Origin: an uncultured Eubacteriales bacterium
GTDB taxonomy: Bacteria; Bacillota; Clostridia; Peptostreptococcales; Anaerovoracaceae
Direction: 5' to 3'
Length of the DNA stretch: 6,409 nucleotides
NCBI GenBank assembly: GCA_902796875.1
Contig: CADBQT010000071.1
Coordinates: forward strand, 1-6,409
Shown: positions 1 to 6,409 of the stretch, piece after piece
How the letters are laid out: every line of letters starts with the position of its first letter
Position numbering within the stretch: position 1 is the first letter of the stretch
The notes under the pieces: generated by a model
What the model was told of the DNA's origin: nothing
What the model saw: only the letters and a program-made list of their open reading frames with translations
Databases searched by the model: none
Made by a program: the position numbers and the translations under genes

Positions 1-2544
1 GAATTCCTTGGAGATCTCCGTGTTCTGGTCGATCTGGGCTTCCACCTGCATGGGTCCGTAGACCACCTTGCTCTTGGGCATCTGGTACAGCACCAGCTTG
101 CCGTATTCCTCACCATCGTTTCTCGCCACCAAAAGACCCATCAGGTTCCGCTTATCCTTCGGCGTGAAGGGGATGGAGTTGACGAACTCTGCGCTCTTCT
201 CTCCCGGCAGCTTCATGATGTAGTAGTTGGGCTCCATGGCCTGTTCCTTGGTCCCGTAGATCTCACTGGCGATCTGCCACATATCCTCGTTCTGGTAGAA
301 GACCTTCACGTCGTTCATGTGGTACCGCTGATAGATCTCCGCCTGGATATTCAGCAGGGTTCCCGGATACCGGATGTGGGCCTTGATCCCGTCCGGCATC
401 TGGTCGAAGCTCTTGAACAGCTTGGGATAGATGTTCTTGAACGTCTGGGCGATGGGGTCGGTCTCGTCCACGATGTAATAGTCCGTGTTTCCGTTATAGG
501 CGTCGATGACGACCTTGATGGAGTTTCTCACGTAGTTGACGTCCGTCTCCGAATTGTAGGGCTCGGAGTAGGGGTACCGGTTGGTCGCCGTATAGGCATC
601 CACGATCCAGTACAGCTTGCCGTCCACCGTCGCCATGTAGGGATCTTCATCATAGTCCAGATACGGCATGATGGTCTTCACCCTCTGTTTGATGTTCCGG
701 TTGATGATGATCTTGGAACTGGTCTTGATGTTTCCGGAGACCAGCATCTTAAGGCTTCTCTCCCGGACGGAGAACATGAGCCGGGTCAGGGGGTTCATCT
801 TGATACCCGCATTGCCGTCGTACTGGTTGTACTTGTTGCTGTTCCCGTCAGGATAGTCGAACTCGTCCTCGGAGGTGTTGACCAGGATGTAGTCCTGGGT
901 CAGCTCGCCGAAGTAGATGGCCGGGTCGGTGACCTGCAGATCGCACACCGATTCAGGCGGGATGTTGGAGATCAGCATGTCCGGCTGTCCGCTTGCGGTG
1001 ATCTTATCCACTCGGGACAGGGTAACGCCGTAGCCGTGGGTGTACTTCAGGTGGCGGTTCAGCCAGGTGTTGCTGATCTTCTCCTCGTCGATCTCACGAG
1101 AGGCCAGGAACGTCTGGGTGTAGTCGCCGTCGATAACGTACCGGTCTACGTCCACGTCGTTGAATTCGTAGTACTGCCGGATGGCCTGCGTCTGGTTATA
1201 GAAGGTCTTGGCCGGCGAGTAGTCGTTGATACGGATGTTGGAGATGGTCTCCTCGTTCTTGGCGATATCTGCGCTGGTCAGATTCTGCGTCGCCGGGAAC
1301 GCCTTCATATCCACCGTGTTCAGCCCGTAGGCGTACTGGGTGTATTCGATGTTTCTCTCCAGGTATTTGCTTTCTTTGTTGATCTCGTCCGGCTGGACCA
1401 CCAGGCTCTGCACCAGGATCGCTCCGCCGATGCCCAGAAGGCCGACCGCGATCATGAGCAAAGGCACGGCAACAGCGGGCTTGACCTTTTTCCTGGCGAT
1501 GCCGATGGCGCTTCCGATGGCCGCCAGCACGGAAAGGCCCATAAGGATCCGATACATCCAAAGGGTCACGTTAACGTCGGTGAATCCGGCGCCGTACACA
1601 GCGCCCGTGCTTCCGAAGAGCAGGTCATACTGTCTCAGGAAGAAGTGGAAGCCCAACATGAGGAAGAACAGAACAGCCACAACGATGAGCTGCTTCTCCG
1701 CGATATGGAGGATCATGCTCAGATTCTGATTGTCGATCTGCTTCTTCCGGGAGGGTTTCTTCTGCCCGCCGCCGAAGGGCCCGTTTCCGCCCATGAACTG
1801 CTTGCTGAACTTCCCGAACACGTCGTTGATCTCGCTGAACGGGTTGTTGTCGTCGATGGTGCTGCCGGTATAGCGCTCTTCCTCGTCCTCGAAATACTCT
1901 TCCTCTTCTTCCACTTCCTCGAACTCTTCCACCTGCTCGAAGACCTTGGGGGTCCGGACGGTGAGAAGGATCATATAGTAGACGAAGGTGAGTATGGCAA
2001 AGGCAACGATCAGCATGATCACCATCTGGTTCAGCTGTTCGATGAAATTCAACTTAAAGACATAGAAAGATATATCCAGCTTATATAGCGGATCTTTGGT
2101 GCCGAAGTTGGTGCTGTTTAAGAACTGGAGAGTCTGGAACCACAGGCGGGTCACCGCGAAATAGGTGGCCACTGCGCCGAAGGCTCCCGCCAGTCCCCAT
2201 GAGATGAGATTTAACTTGCGATGGTCGGTTTCTTCATCGGAGTCCACCCTCTTCATGTACCCCCGTTTAATGAACTTGAGATACACATACGCCAGGAAGG
2301 TGACGATGATGAATACGGGAACACCGATCTTCAGCTGAGTGAACAGCTTGGTCAGGAATACGGACACATAGGTCAGTTCCCTGAACCACAGGAAATCGGT
2401 GATCCATCCGATGAGGGCCGTAAACAGCAGGATGATCAGGAGGATGATGATGATTACACCCTTAGCCCCGATCTTCTTGCCGGATTTCTTGGTTTCTTCT
2501 TCTACTTCTACGGCTTCTTCCCTGAAATCCCTGTTATCTTCCAA
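1..2544 (-). CDS. UPF0182 family integral membrane protein (C-terminus beyond the window)
   Basis: An open frame of 848 codons runs from a TTG start at 2544 to the window edge without a stop. It has seven hydrophobic helices, at about residues 30-49, 75-92, 113-131, 173-195, 288-306, 328-350 and 356-382, then a large soluble domain, probably extracytoplasmic. Family hallmarks seen: DFLWFRELTY after helix 1, LDISFYVFKL before helix 4, GAGFTDVNVTL, NIRINDY, YYEFNDVDVDRYVIDG, NRHLKYTHGYGVTLS, DPAIYFGEL and AYTATNRYPYSEPYN. Proteins of this family usually have about 900-1000 residues, so some 50-150 are missing. The family's biochemical function is unknown. The TTG start is preferred because AGGAGG lies 8 nt upstream; an in-frame TTG at 2550 is only 2 nt from it. 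The gene follows the zinc-ribbon gene by 19 nt with no terminator, so the two are probably co-transcribed. Odd feature: a loop of about 90 residues (197-287) between helices 4 and 5 with a very acidic stretch. The family call is very secure; the role is not known. Confidence 0.95.
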   Translation of the reverse strand, partial: MEDNRDFREEAVEVEEETKKSGKKIGAKGVIIIILLIILLFTALIGWITDFLWFRELTYVSVFLTKLFTQLKIGVPVFIIVTFLAYVYLKFIKRGYMKRVDSDEETDHRKLNLISWGLAGAFGAVATYFAVTRLWFQTLQFLNSTNFGTKDPLYKLDISFYVFKLNFIEQLNQMVIMLIVAFAILTFVYYMILLTVRTPKVFEQVEEFEEVEEEEEYFEDEEERYTGSTIDDNNPFSEINDVFGKFSKQFMGGNGPFGGGQKKPSRKKQIDNQNLSMILHIAEKQLIVVAVLFFLMLGFHFFLRQYDLLFGSTGAVYGAGFTDVNVTLWMYRILMGLSVLAAIGSAIGIARKKVKPAVAVPLLMIAVGLLGIGGAILVQSLVVQPDEINKESKYLERNIEYTQYAYGLNTVDMKAFPATQNLTSADIAKNEETISNIRINDYSPAKTFYNQTQAIRQYYEFNDVDVDRYVIDGDYTQTFLASREIDEEKISNTWLNRHLKYTHGYGVTLSRVDKITASGQPDMLISNIPPESVCDLQVTDPAIYFGELTQDYILVNTSEDEFDYPDGNSNKYNQYDGNAGIKMNPLTRLMFSVRERSLKMLVSGNIKTSSKIIINRNIKQRVKTIMPYLDYDEDPYMATVDGKLYWIVDAYTATNRYPYSEPYNSETDVNYVRNSIKVVIDAYNGNTDYYIVDETDPIAQTFKNIYPKLFKSFDQMPDGIKAHIRYPGTLLNIQAEIYQRYHMNDVKVFYQNEDMWQIASEIYGTKEQAMEPNYYIMKLPGEKSAEFVNSIPFTPKDKRNLMGLLVARNDGEEYGKLVLYQMPKSKVVYGPMQVEAQIDQNTEISKEF

Positions 2545-2552
2545 TGACAAAT

Positions 2553-2558
2553 CCTCCT
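2553..2558 (-). promoter_or_regulatory. Ribosome-binding site deciding the TTG start of the UPF0182 gene
   Basis: The minus strand reads AGGAGG here, a perfect Shine-Dalgarno core. It is 8 nt upstream of the TTG at 2544 and 2 nt upstream of the in-frame TTG at 2550. The normal spacing selects 2544. No ATG occurs near the site in this frame, so a non-ATG start is needed. Confidence 0.85.
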
Positions 2559-2563
2559 TTTGA

Positions 2564-5476
2564 TCAGTTGGTGATCATGTTCACCAGGTTTCCAAGAATA
2601 TTATCGATGAACTGTGCCGCACCGCTGGTCGGTGCGATCATCTTGATGGCGATGCCTGCCAGTTCCACGGCGAAGATGAGGCAGAGCAGGATCAGGATGA
2701 TCATGAGGATGATACGGCCTACGCCGCCTTTGGTCTCCTCGACTTCACCCTCCTCCGGTGTATCCGTCACGTCCGCTGCGCCGATGGTGTCCTGGGCGAT
2801 GGCCGCTTTTTCTTCTTTTTTCTTCTGCTTGGCCAGCTTCTTGGCTTCTCTGGCCGCCGCTTTCTCTTTTTTCTTCAGTTCCTTGGGAGACAGGTTCTCT
2901 TCTACCGCATCTGCGGCATCCCCTGCTGCGCCGGCCACACCGGCAACGGCAGCACCTGCTGCTCCTGCTGCGCCTGCAACACCGGCTGCGATAGCACCGC
3001 CGGGCAGACCGGCCTGCTGTCTGCGGAGAGCTTCCGCTTCCGCTTCTCCGTAATTCTCAAAGTCCGTAGCCGACAGTTCCTCTTCGCCTACCTGGCCCAT
3101 GACCATGGTATCTTCCAGACCGGGCTTGGTGGGGAAGTGGGTCTGGGCGCCGTCTGCGGGAGCGCTGTGAGGGAACGGGCTCTTCGGTTCCTGAACCTGG
3201 GGAGCATCCACTGCAGGAGCTTCCATCTCGGGAGCACCGGCGATGGGAGCATCCAGGGCGGGAGCACCGGGAACGACCTGGGTCGCATCCATGACCGGAA
3301 CTTCGGGAGCACCGGTTTCAGGCTGAACTTCGGCCTGGGGCTCCATCACGCTGGCAAACTGGCTGAGCAGATCATCGGGTTCCTCTGCCGGAGGAACTTC
3401 CGCCGGGGCAGCCGGCATCTCCGGCTGCGGGGGCACGGGCTGTGCTGCGCCGGGCTCTGCACCATAGAAGAATTCGCCTGTTGCGACTTCCGGAGCCTGG
3501 GGGAATCCTTCTCTGGGCACTTCCTGAGTCGGGATCTCTCCCGTCAATACGGCCTCACGGTCCACGATCTTCGTCTGGCTCAGATCCATGGGGACGGGCT
3601 GCCCTGCTGCGGGCTGCTCTGCTCCCGGGAATCCGGCGAAGAAATCTTCGCGGGCCTTAGCCATTCCTTCGATGTTGGTCTGGGTCTGCCGGTGGGCTTC
3701 CGCGATCCGGTCTTCGGACTGGGGAACGCCGGCAACCATGGTATCCCTGGGGACTTCCGGCGCTGCCGGTTCCTGTACAGGCGCCTGAGGCATCTCCGGA
3801 GCAAAGGTATCCCTGGGCACGCTCATGGCCTCTGCCATTCCTCCGGGAGCGATCTCCTGTGTGGAGGGAGCGACCTGAGGCATCTCCACTGCGGGAGCCT
3901 GAGGCACTTCCACTGCGGGAGCCTGGGGCATCTCAGGAGCTGCTGCTGCGCCGGCGACTGCCGCCGCAGCCGGATCCTGTCCGCCCGCTTCCGTCAGGGT
4001 ATCGGTAAATCTGCCGCCCCGGATCCCTGCCAGGGCCGCCTTGATCTTGGCTTCCTCTTCTTCACGCATTCTGGCCGTCTGTTCCAGGGCCTTGCGCACT
4101 TCATTCTCCACGGCGCCTTTGCGGGCATCTCTTTCCATCTGGCGCTCTTCGGCCTCTCTGCGGATCCGGGCAGCTTCTGCCTCACGGCGCTTCTGTTCCT
4201 GGACCGCCTTGAACGCCGCCTCTTCCCGGGCAGCGCGGACCGCTTCCTGCTGGGCGCGGAGACGGGCAGCTTCCTCTGCCGCCTTCAGTTCGGCTTCCGC
4301 TCTCAGTCTGGCCTGTTCTTCTCTCTGTCTTCTGGCTTCCGCCTCGGCCCGGAGCCGGCGTTCTTCCTCCTCCTTCATTCTGGCCTGGGCTTCCGCTCTT
4401 GCTCGCTCTTCCGCTTCACGGCGCTGTCTCTCCGCCGCGGCGGCTTCCGCCTTCTTCTGGGCGATGGCTTCCAGTCTGGCCGCCTCTTCGGCTGCCTTTC
4501 TTCTGGCTTCCTCTTCCTGGAGTCTGCGGATCTCGGCCTCCTCGGCGATGCGGATCTCCTCTGCCGCTGCCGCTTCGGCTTCCATCTGGCTGTTGCGACG
4601 GGCTTCGTCCGCCTTCTGCTTGGCCAGTGCCTCAGCACGGGCAGCCTCCAGCGCCTTCAGTCTGGCGCCTTCCTCCGCTCTTCTCTGCTGTCTTTCTTTT
4701 TCCTGAGCTTCGATCCGGCTCAGTACGTCGGACTCAAACGCCTTGGGTTCATATCTCTCCGCCACCGCCGGCTGGACCGGTTTCTGGTCGGCAAATCTTC
4801 TCGCTGCAGCGGCTTCCGCCTCCTGCTGTTCCGTTCCGATGGGACTTCCCTGCGCCCGTTCCCTCTCTCTGTCGAGGAGGCTCTGGAACTCTTCGTTCTT
4901 ACGGTTGAAGGTGCTGAACTGACCCACTCTCTCCACGGAGGCCTCTTCCTCTGCGGAGACGATGGATTCCGCCGCCTGTTCCTGGGGAACCACTCTGCCG
5001 AAAAGCTCGGCCACGCGAATGGCTTCCGGATCCTTCTTCGGTTTCGCTTCGGGGACCGGTTTTTCCGTTACCGGGGCCGCCTTGGGGGCAGGCGCCGGTT
5101 CGGGGATGGGTGCCGCTGCCGGTGTTGCCGGTGCTGCCTTAGGCGCAGGCGCAGCCGCAGCCGCCTTGGGCGCGGCCTCTCCTTCGGGCTTATATCCAGC
5201 CATGGCGGATCTGGCTGTTTCTTCCGGGTCAGTATTCCAGTTGAAGTCGATATCTTCCGTCTTCTCTACAACATTGCTGTCCGGGTACTCGGAAACATCC
5301 CAGGACATTCCCTCGAGGAACGGCTTCCTGGGCTCTTCCTGATCTGCTGTCGCAGCCTGAGACACTGCGCTCTGAACGGGGTTTTCCGCCGGGATCTCGG
5401 GCGTCACCTTCGTTCCACAGTGGCTACAGAAGAGAGCATCGTCTGCGATCTGATTTCCGCAATGTTTGCAATACAT
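2564..5476 (-). CDS. Zinc-ribbon, long charged helix and C-terminal membrane-anchor protein, function unknown
   Basis: This is a complete 970-residue protein with an ATG start and TGA stop. Residues 1-24 form a zinc ribbon with two CxxC pairs (C3/C6 and C17/C20, the type MYCKHCGNQI...FCSHCG). Residues 57-80 hold a Trp/acidic motif (SWDVSEYP, then KTEDIDFNW). Residues 101-145 are Ala/Pro-rich. Residues 186-205 contain FSTFNRKNEEFQSLLD. Residues 245-485 are almost pure Ala/Glu/Arg/Lys/Gln, a coiled coil or single charged helix. Residues 500-800 are Pro/Ala/Glu-rich, probably disordered, with short repeats. Residues 822-856 are Gly/Ala-rich, 862-892 Lys-rich, and 918-948 a single membrane helix near the C-terminus. 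There is no signal peptide, so the bulk should be cytoplasmic and tethered by the tail. No catalytic domain is visible. It has its own promoter and leader and sits 19 nt ahead of the UPF0182 gene, which suggests joint function. Similarity to TolA or caldesmon would reflect composition only. The coding call is very sure; a scaffold or tether role is inference. Confidence 0.93.
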   Translation of the reverse strand: MYCKHCGNQIADDALFCSHCGTKVTPEIPAENPVQSAVSQAATADQEEPRKPFLEGMSWDVSEYPDSNVVEKTEDIDFNWNTDPEETARSAMAGYKPEGEAAPKAAAAAPAPKAAPATPAAAPIPEPAPAPKAAPVTEKPVPEAKPKKDPEAIRVAELFGRVVPQEQAAESIVSAEEEASVERVGQFSTFNRKNEEFQSLLDRERERAQGSPIGTEQQEAEAAAARRFADQKPVQPAVAERYEPKAFESDVLSRIEAQEKERQQRRAEEGARLKALEAARAEALAKQKADEARRNSQMEAEAAAAEEIRIAEEAEIRRLQEEEARRKAAEEAARLEAIAQKKAEAAAAERQRREAEERARAEAQARMKEEEERRLRAEAEARRQREEQARLRAEAELKAAEEAARLRAQQEAVRAAREEAAFKAVQEQKRREAEAARIRREAEERQMERDARKGAVENEVRKALEQTARMREEEEAKIKAALAGIRGGRFTDTLTEAGGQDPAAAAVAGAAAAPEMPQAPAVEVPQAPAVEMPQVAPSTQEIAPGGMAEAMSVPRDTFAPEMPQAPVQEPAAPEVPRDTMVAGVPQSEDRIAEAHRQTQTNIEGMAKAREDFFAGFPGAEQPAAGQPVPMDLSQTKIVDREAVLTGEIPTQEVPREGFPQAPEVATGEFFYGAEPGAAQPVPPQPEMPAAPAEVPPAEEPDDLLSQFASVMEPQAEVQPETGAPEVPVMDATQVVPGAPALDAPIAGAPEMEAPAVDAPQVQEPKSPFPHSAPADGAQTHFPTKPGLEDTMVMGQVGEEELSATDFENYGEAEAEALRRQQAGLPGGAIAAGVAGAAGAAGAAVAGVAGAAGDAADAVEENLSPKELKKKEKAAAREAKKLAKQKKKEEKAAIAQDTIGAADVTDTPEEGEVEETKGGVGRIILMIILILLCLIFAVELAGIAIKMIAPTSGAAQFIDNILGNLVNMITN
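3879..3934 (-). repeat. 24-bp tandem repeat coding an 8-residue unit
   Basis: Two units of 24 bp (3879-3902 and 3903-3926) differ at only a few positions, and a partial third copy begins at 3927. They encode the octapeptide repeat AVE(V/M)PQAP around residues 515-534 of the zinc-ribbon protein. The period is a multiple of three, so copy-number change would keep the frame. Looser relatives of the unit (EMPQAP, GAPE, APAVDAPQ) recur through residues 560-760. Confidence 0.8.
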
Positions 5477-5481
5477 AAATT

Positions 5482-5487
5482 CCTCCT
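5482..5487 (-). promoter_or_regulatory. Ribosome-binding site of the zinc-ribbon gene
   Basis: The minus strand reads AAGGAGGAATTTATG, giving a perfect AGGAGG core 5 nt before the ATG at 5476. This fixes the start and places the first zinc-ribbon cysteine at residue 3, as is usual for this type of N-terminal ribbon. Confidence 0.88.
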
Positions 5488-5502
5488 TGAAAAGGCTGAA
5501 AT

Positions 5503-5533
5503 CTGCATCCTCTCCCGCCTGGACAGAATGCAG
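5503..5533 (-). promoter_or_regulatory. Hairpin in the 5' leader of the zinc-ribbon gene
   Basis: On the minus strand CTGCATTCT pairs with AGGATGCAG (9 bp with one G-U pair) around a 13-nt loop. It lies between the predicted transcript start near 5544 and the ribosome-binding site, ending about 15 nt before the latter. There is no U-run after it, so it is not a terminator. It may stabilise the mRNA or be a regulatory element, or it may be chance; it matches no riboswitch class I recognise. Confidence 0.4.
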
Positions 5534-5550
5534 TACCTATAGTCTTAAGT

Positions 5551-5579
5551 ATTATACATTATTATTCGTCTGATTTCCA
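5551..5579 (-). promoter_or_regulatory. Sigma-A-type promoter for the zinc-ribbon/UPF0182 unit
   Basis: The minus strand has a consensus -10 box TATAAT (5551-5556) and a 4-of-6 match to the -35 box, TGGAAA (5574-5579), with a 17-bp spacer that is AT-rich next to the -10 box. The transcript should begin near 5543-5544, giving a leader of about 67 nt. It lies just downstream of the aspartokinase terminator, as expected for the start of a separate unit. Confidence 0.75.
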
Positions 5580-5589
5580 GTCTTTTCCT

Positions 5590-5623
5590 AAAACTTCCCC
5601 GCCGCGCCTGCCGGGCGGGGAAG
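5590..5623 (-). terminator. Rho-independent terminator after the aspartokinase gene
   Basis: On the minus strand CTTCCCCGCC pairs perfectly with GGCGGGGAAG (10 bp, GC-rich) around a 10-nt loop, followed directly by TTTTA. It starts 18 nt after the aspartokinase stop codon. The U-tract is short (four), so some read-through into the next unit is possible. Confidence 0.85.
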
Positions 5624-5641
5624 GACCGGTCCGTATCCGCC

Positions 5642-6409
5642 CTAGTCCCGGGGGACAAAGGCATCGTAGATCGCCCGGATGGCGGTCTCCATATCTTCGT
5701 TTCTCACGCCGACGATGATGTTCATCTCGCTGGACCCCTGGTCGATCATCTGGATGTTCACATCCGCATCCGCCAGAGCGGTGAACAGCTTGGCCGAGGT
5801 GCCTTTGCGGGAGGCCATTCCCGCGCCCACGGTGGCGATGAGGGCCAGGTCCGTGGCGACTTCCATGTTGTCCGGCTTGAGCTGACGCTCGAACTCCTCC
5901 AGGATCTCGTCCAGTTTGCCGTCGATCATCCGGTTGTTCACGATGACGGACATGGTGTCGATACCGCTGGGGATGTGTTCGATGGCCACGTCGTGGTCCT
6001 CCAGGATCCCCGCCAGCTTGCGGATGAACCCCTTCTGGCCGATCATGTGGCCGCTGAATATGGTGATGGACGTAAAGTCCTTGCTGCCGGCGATGCCGGA
6101 GATGATCTGTCCTTCCGCCAGCTTCGCGGGAGCGGACGTGATCATGGTTCCGGGATCGGAAGGCCGGTTGGTGTTTCGTATGTTGATGGGGATGCCCGCC
6201 ACTTTGGCCGGGTAGATGGCCTCTTCATGAAGGACCGCCGCACCCATGTAGGCCAGCTCTCTCAGTTCCTTGTAGGAGATCTGGCTGATGGGTTTCGGGT
6301 CGTCCACGATGTGGGGATCCGCTACCAAAAAGCCGGACACGTCGGTCCAGTTCTCGTATACCTCTGCCTTTGCGGCACGGGCCACCAGGGCGCCGGTGAT
6401 GTCCGATCC
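5642..6409 (-). CDS. Aspartokinase (aspartate kinase, EC 2.7.2.4), N-terminus beyond the window
   Basis: This is a cytoplasmic enzyme that phosphorylates L-aspartate with ATP to 4-phospho-aspartate, the first step toward lysine (and diaminopimelate), threonine and methionine. The visible 255 residues begin inside the kinase domain at GSDITGALVA and continue with YENWTDVSGF, ADPHIV, SYKELRELAYMGAAVLHEEA and IPINIRNTN, all typical aspartokinase motifs. Two ACT regulatory domains follow, at about visible residues 110-170 (with EHIPSGIDTMSVIV) and 188-250 (with NIQMIDQGSSEMNIIVGV). The pattern resembles Bacillus YclM, aspartokinase III of about 450 residues, so some 190-200 N-terminal residues are missing. 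The ACT domains imply feedback control by lysine and/or threonine, but the effector cannot be read from this part. A GTG at 6385 is an internal valine codon, not the start, because conserved kinase sequence continues upstream of it. The stop codon is TAG, followed by a terminator. Family call very secure. Confidence 0.96.
   Translation of the reverse strand, partial: GSDITGALVARAAKAEVYENWTDVSGFLVADPHIVDDPKPISQISYKELRELAYMGAAVLHEEAIYPAKVAGIPINIRNTNRPSDPGTMITSAPAKLAEGQIISGIAGSKDFTSITIFSGHMIGQKGFIRKLAGILEDHDVAIEHIPSGIDTMSVIVNNRMIDGKLDEILEEFERQLKPDNMEVATDLALIATVGAGMASRKGTSAKLFTALADADVNIQMIDQGSSEMNIIVGVRNEDMETAIRAIYDAFVPRD

Noticed and set aside
319..2088. 589-codon plus-strand open frame opposite the UPF0182 gene
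   Set aside because: It is an in-register antisense frame of a well-conserved UPF0182 gene. The product is Val/Asp/His/Leu-rich with no recognisable domain.
4041..4706. 221-codon plus-strand Ser/Ala-rich open frame
   Set aside because: It is the complement of the repetitive Ala/Glu/Arg coding of the helical rod in another frame; its Ser/Ala composition is simply what those codons give.
2809..4744. Low-complexity sequence as a possible TolA or translation factor IF-2 homologue
   Set aside because: Only amino-acid composition is shared. There is no GTPase motif (no GxxxxGK[ST]), no TolA C-terminal domain, and the membrane helix is at the C-terminus rather than the N-terminus.
3137..5542. 801-codon plus-strand open frame opposite the zinc-ribbon gene
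   Set aside because: It is in exact codon register with the minus-strand gene, so it stays open because that gene lacks TTA, CTA and TCA codons there. Its product is a low-complexity Arg/Leu/Ser/Gly/Phe-rich string with no domain, and the minus frame has a zinc ribbon, a membrane helix and a proper ribosome-binding site.
5623..5632. Perfect 10-bp palindrome GGACCGGTCC between the aspartokinase stop and its terminator
   Set aside because: It has no loop, is short in a GC-rich stretch and overlaps the edge of the terminator. Nothing supports a role as an operator.
5642..6385. A complete 247-residue ACT-domain protein starting at GTG 6385
   Set aside because: The eight codons upstream (GSDITGAL) continue the conserved aspartokinase kinase domain to the window edge, so this is a truncated view of a longer gene, not a stand-alone regulatory subunit.

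Overview
The window holds three genes, all on the minus strand. Both outer genes run off the window. The organism looks like a moderately GC-rich (high fifties percent by eye) Gram-positive of the Firmicutes, most likely a clostridium. The pointers are strong AGGAGG ribosome-binding sites, an aspartokinase of the Bacillus YclM (aspartokinase III) type, a UPF0182 membrane protein, and a zinc-ribbon protein with a membrane anchor. No species can be named from the sequence alone. There is no sign of mobile DNA, CRISPR, tRNA or rRNA.

Reading in the direction of transcription (right to left): positions 6409-5642 encode the C-terminal 255 residues of an aspartokinase (end of the kinase domain plus two ACT regulatory domains). 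A GC-rich hairpin with a short U-tract (5590-5623) follows and probably ends that transcript. A good sigma-A-type promoter (5551-5579) then starts a new unit with a leader of about 67 nt that can form a hairpin. The first gene (5476-2564) encodes a 970-residue protein. It has an N-terminal four-cysteine zinc ribbon, a roughly 240-residue charged helical rod, a long Pro/Ala/Glu-rich disordered region with small internal repeats, a Gly/Ala stretch, a Lys-rich patch and one C-terminal membrane helix. Nineteen bases later a TTG start (2544) opens a UPF0182 integral membrane protein with seven predicted membrane helices and a large extracytoplasmic domain. Its last part lies beyond position 1.

The aspartokinase is ordinary amino-acid biosynthesis (first step of the Lys/Thr/Met pathway) and appears unrelated to the other two genes. 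The interesting part is the two-gene unit: a large, mostly disordered, cytoplasmic zinc-ribbon protein tethered to the membrane, tightly coupled to a membrane protein of a family whose function is not known. Co-transcription suggests that they act together at the cell envelope, but this is inference. The very long plus-strand reading frames opposite these two genes are in-register antisense shadows, not genes.
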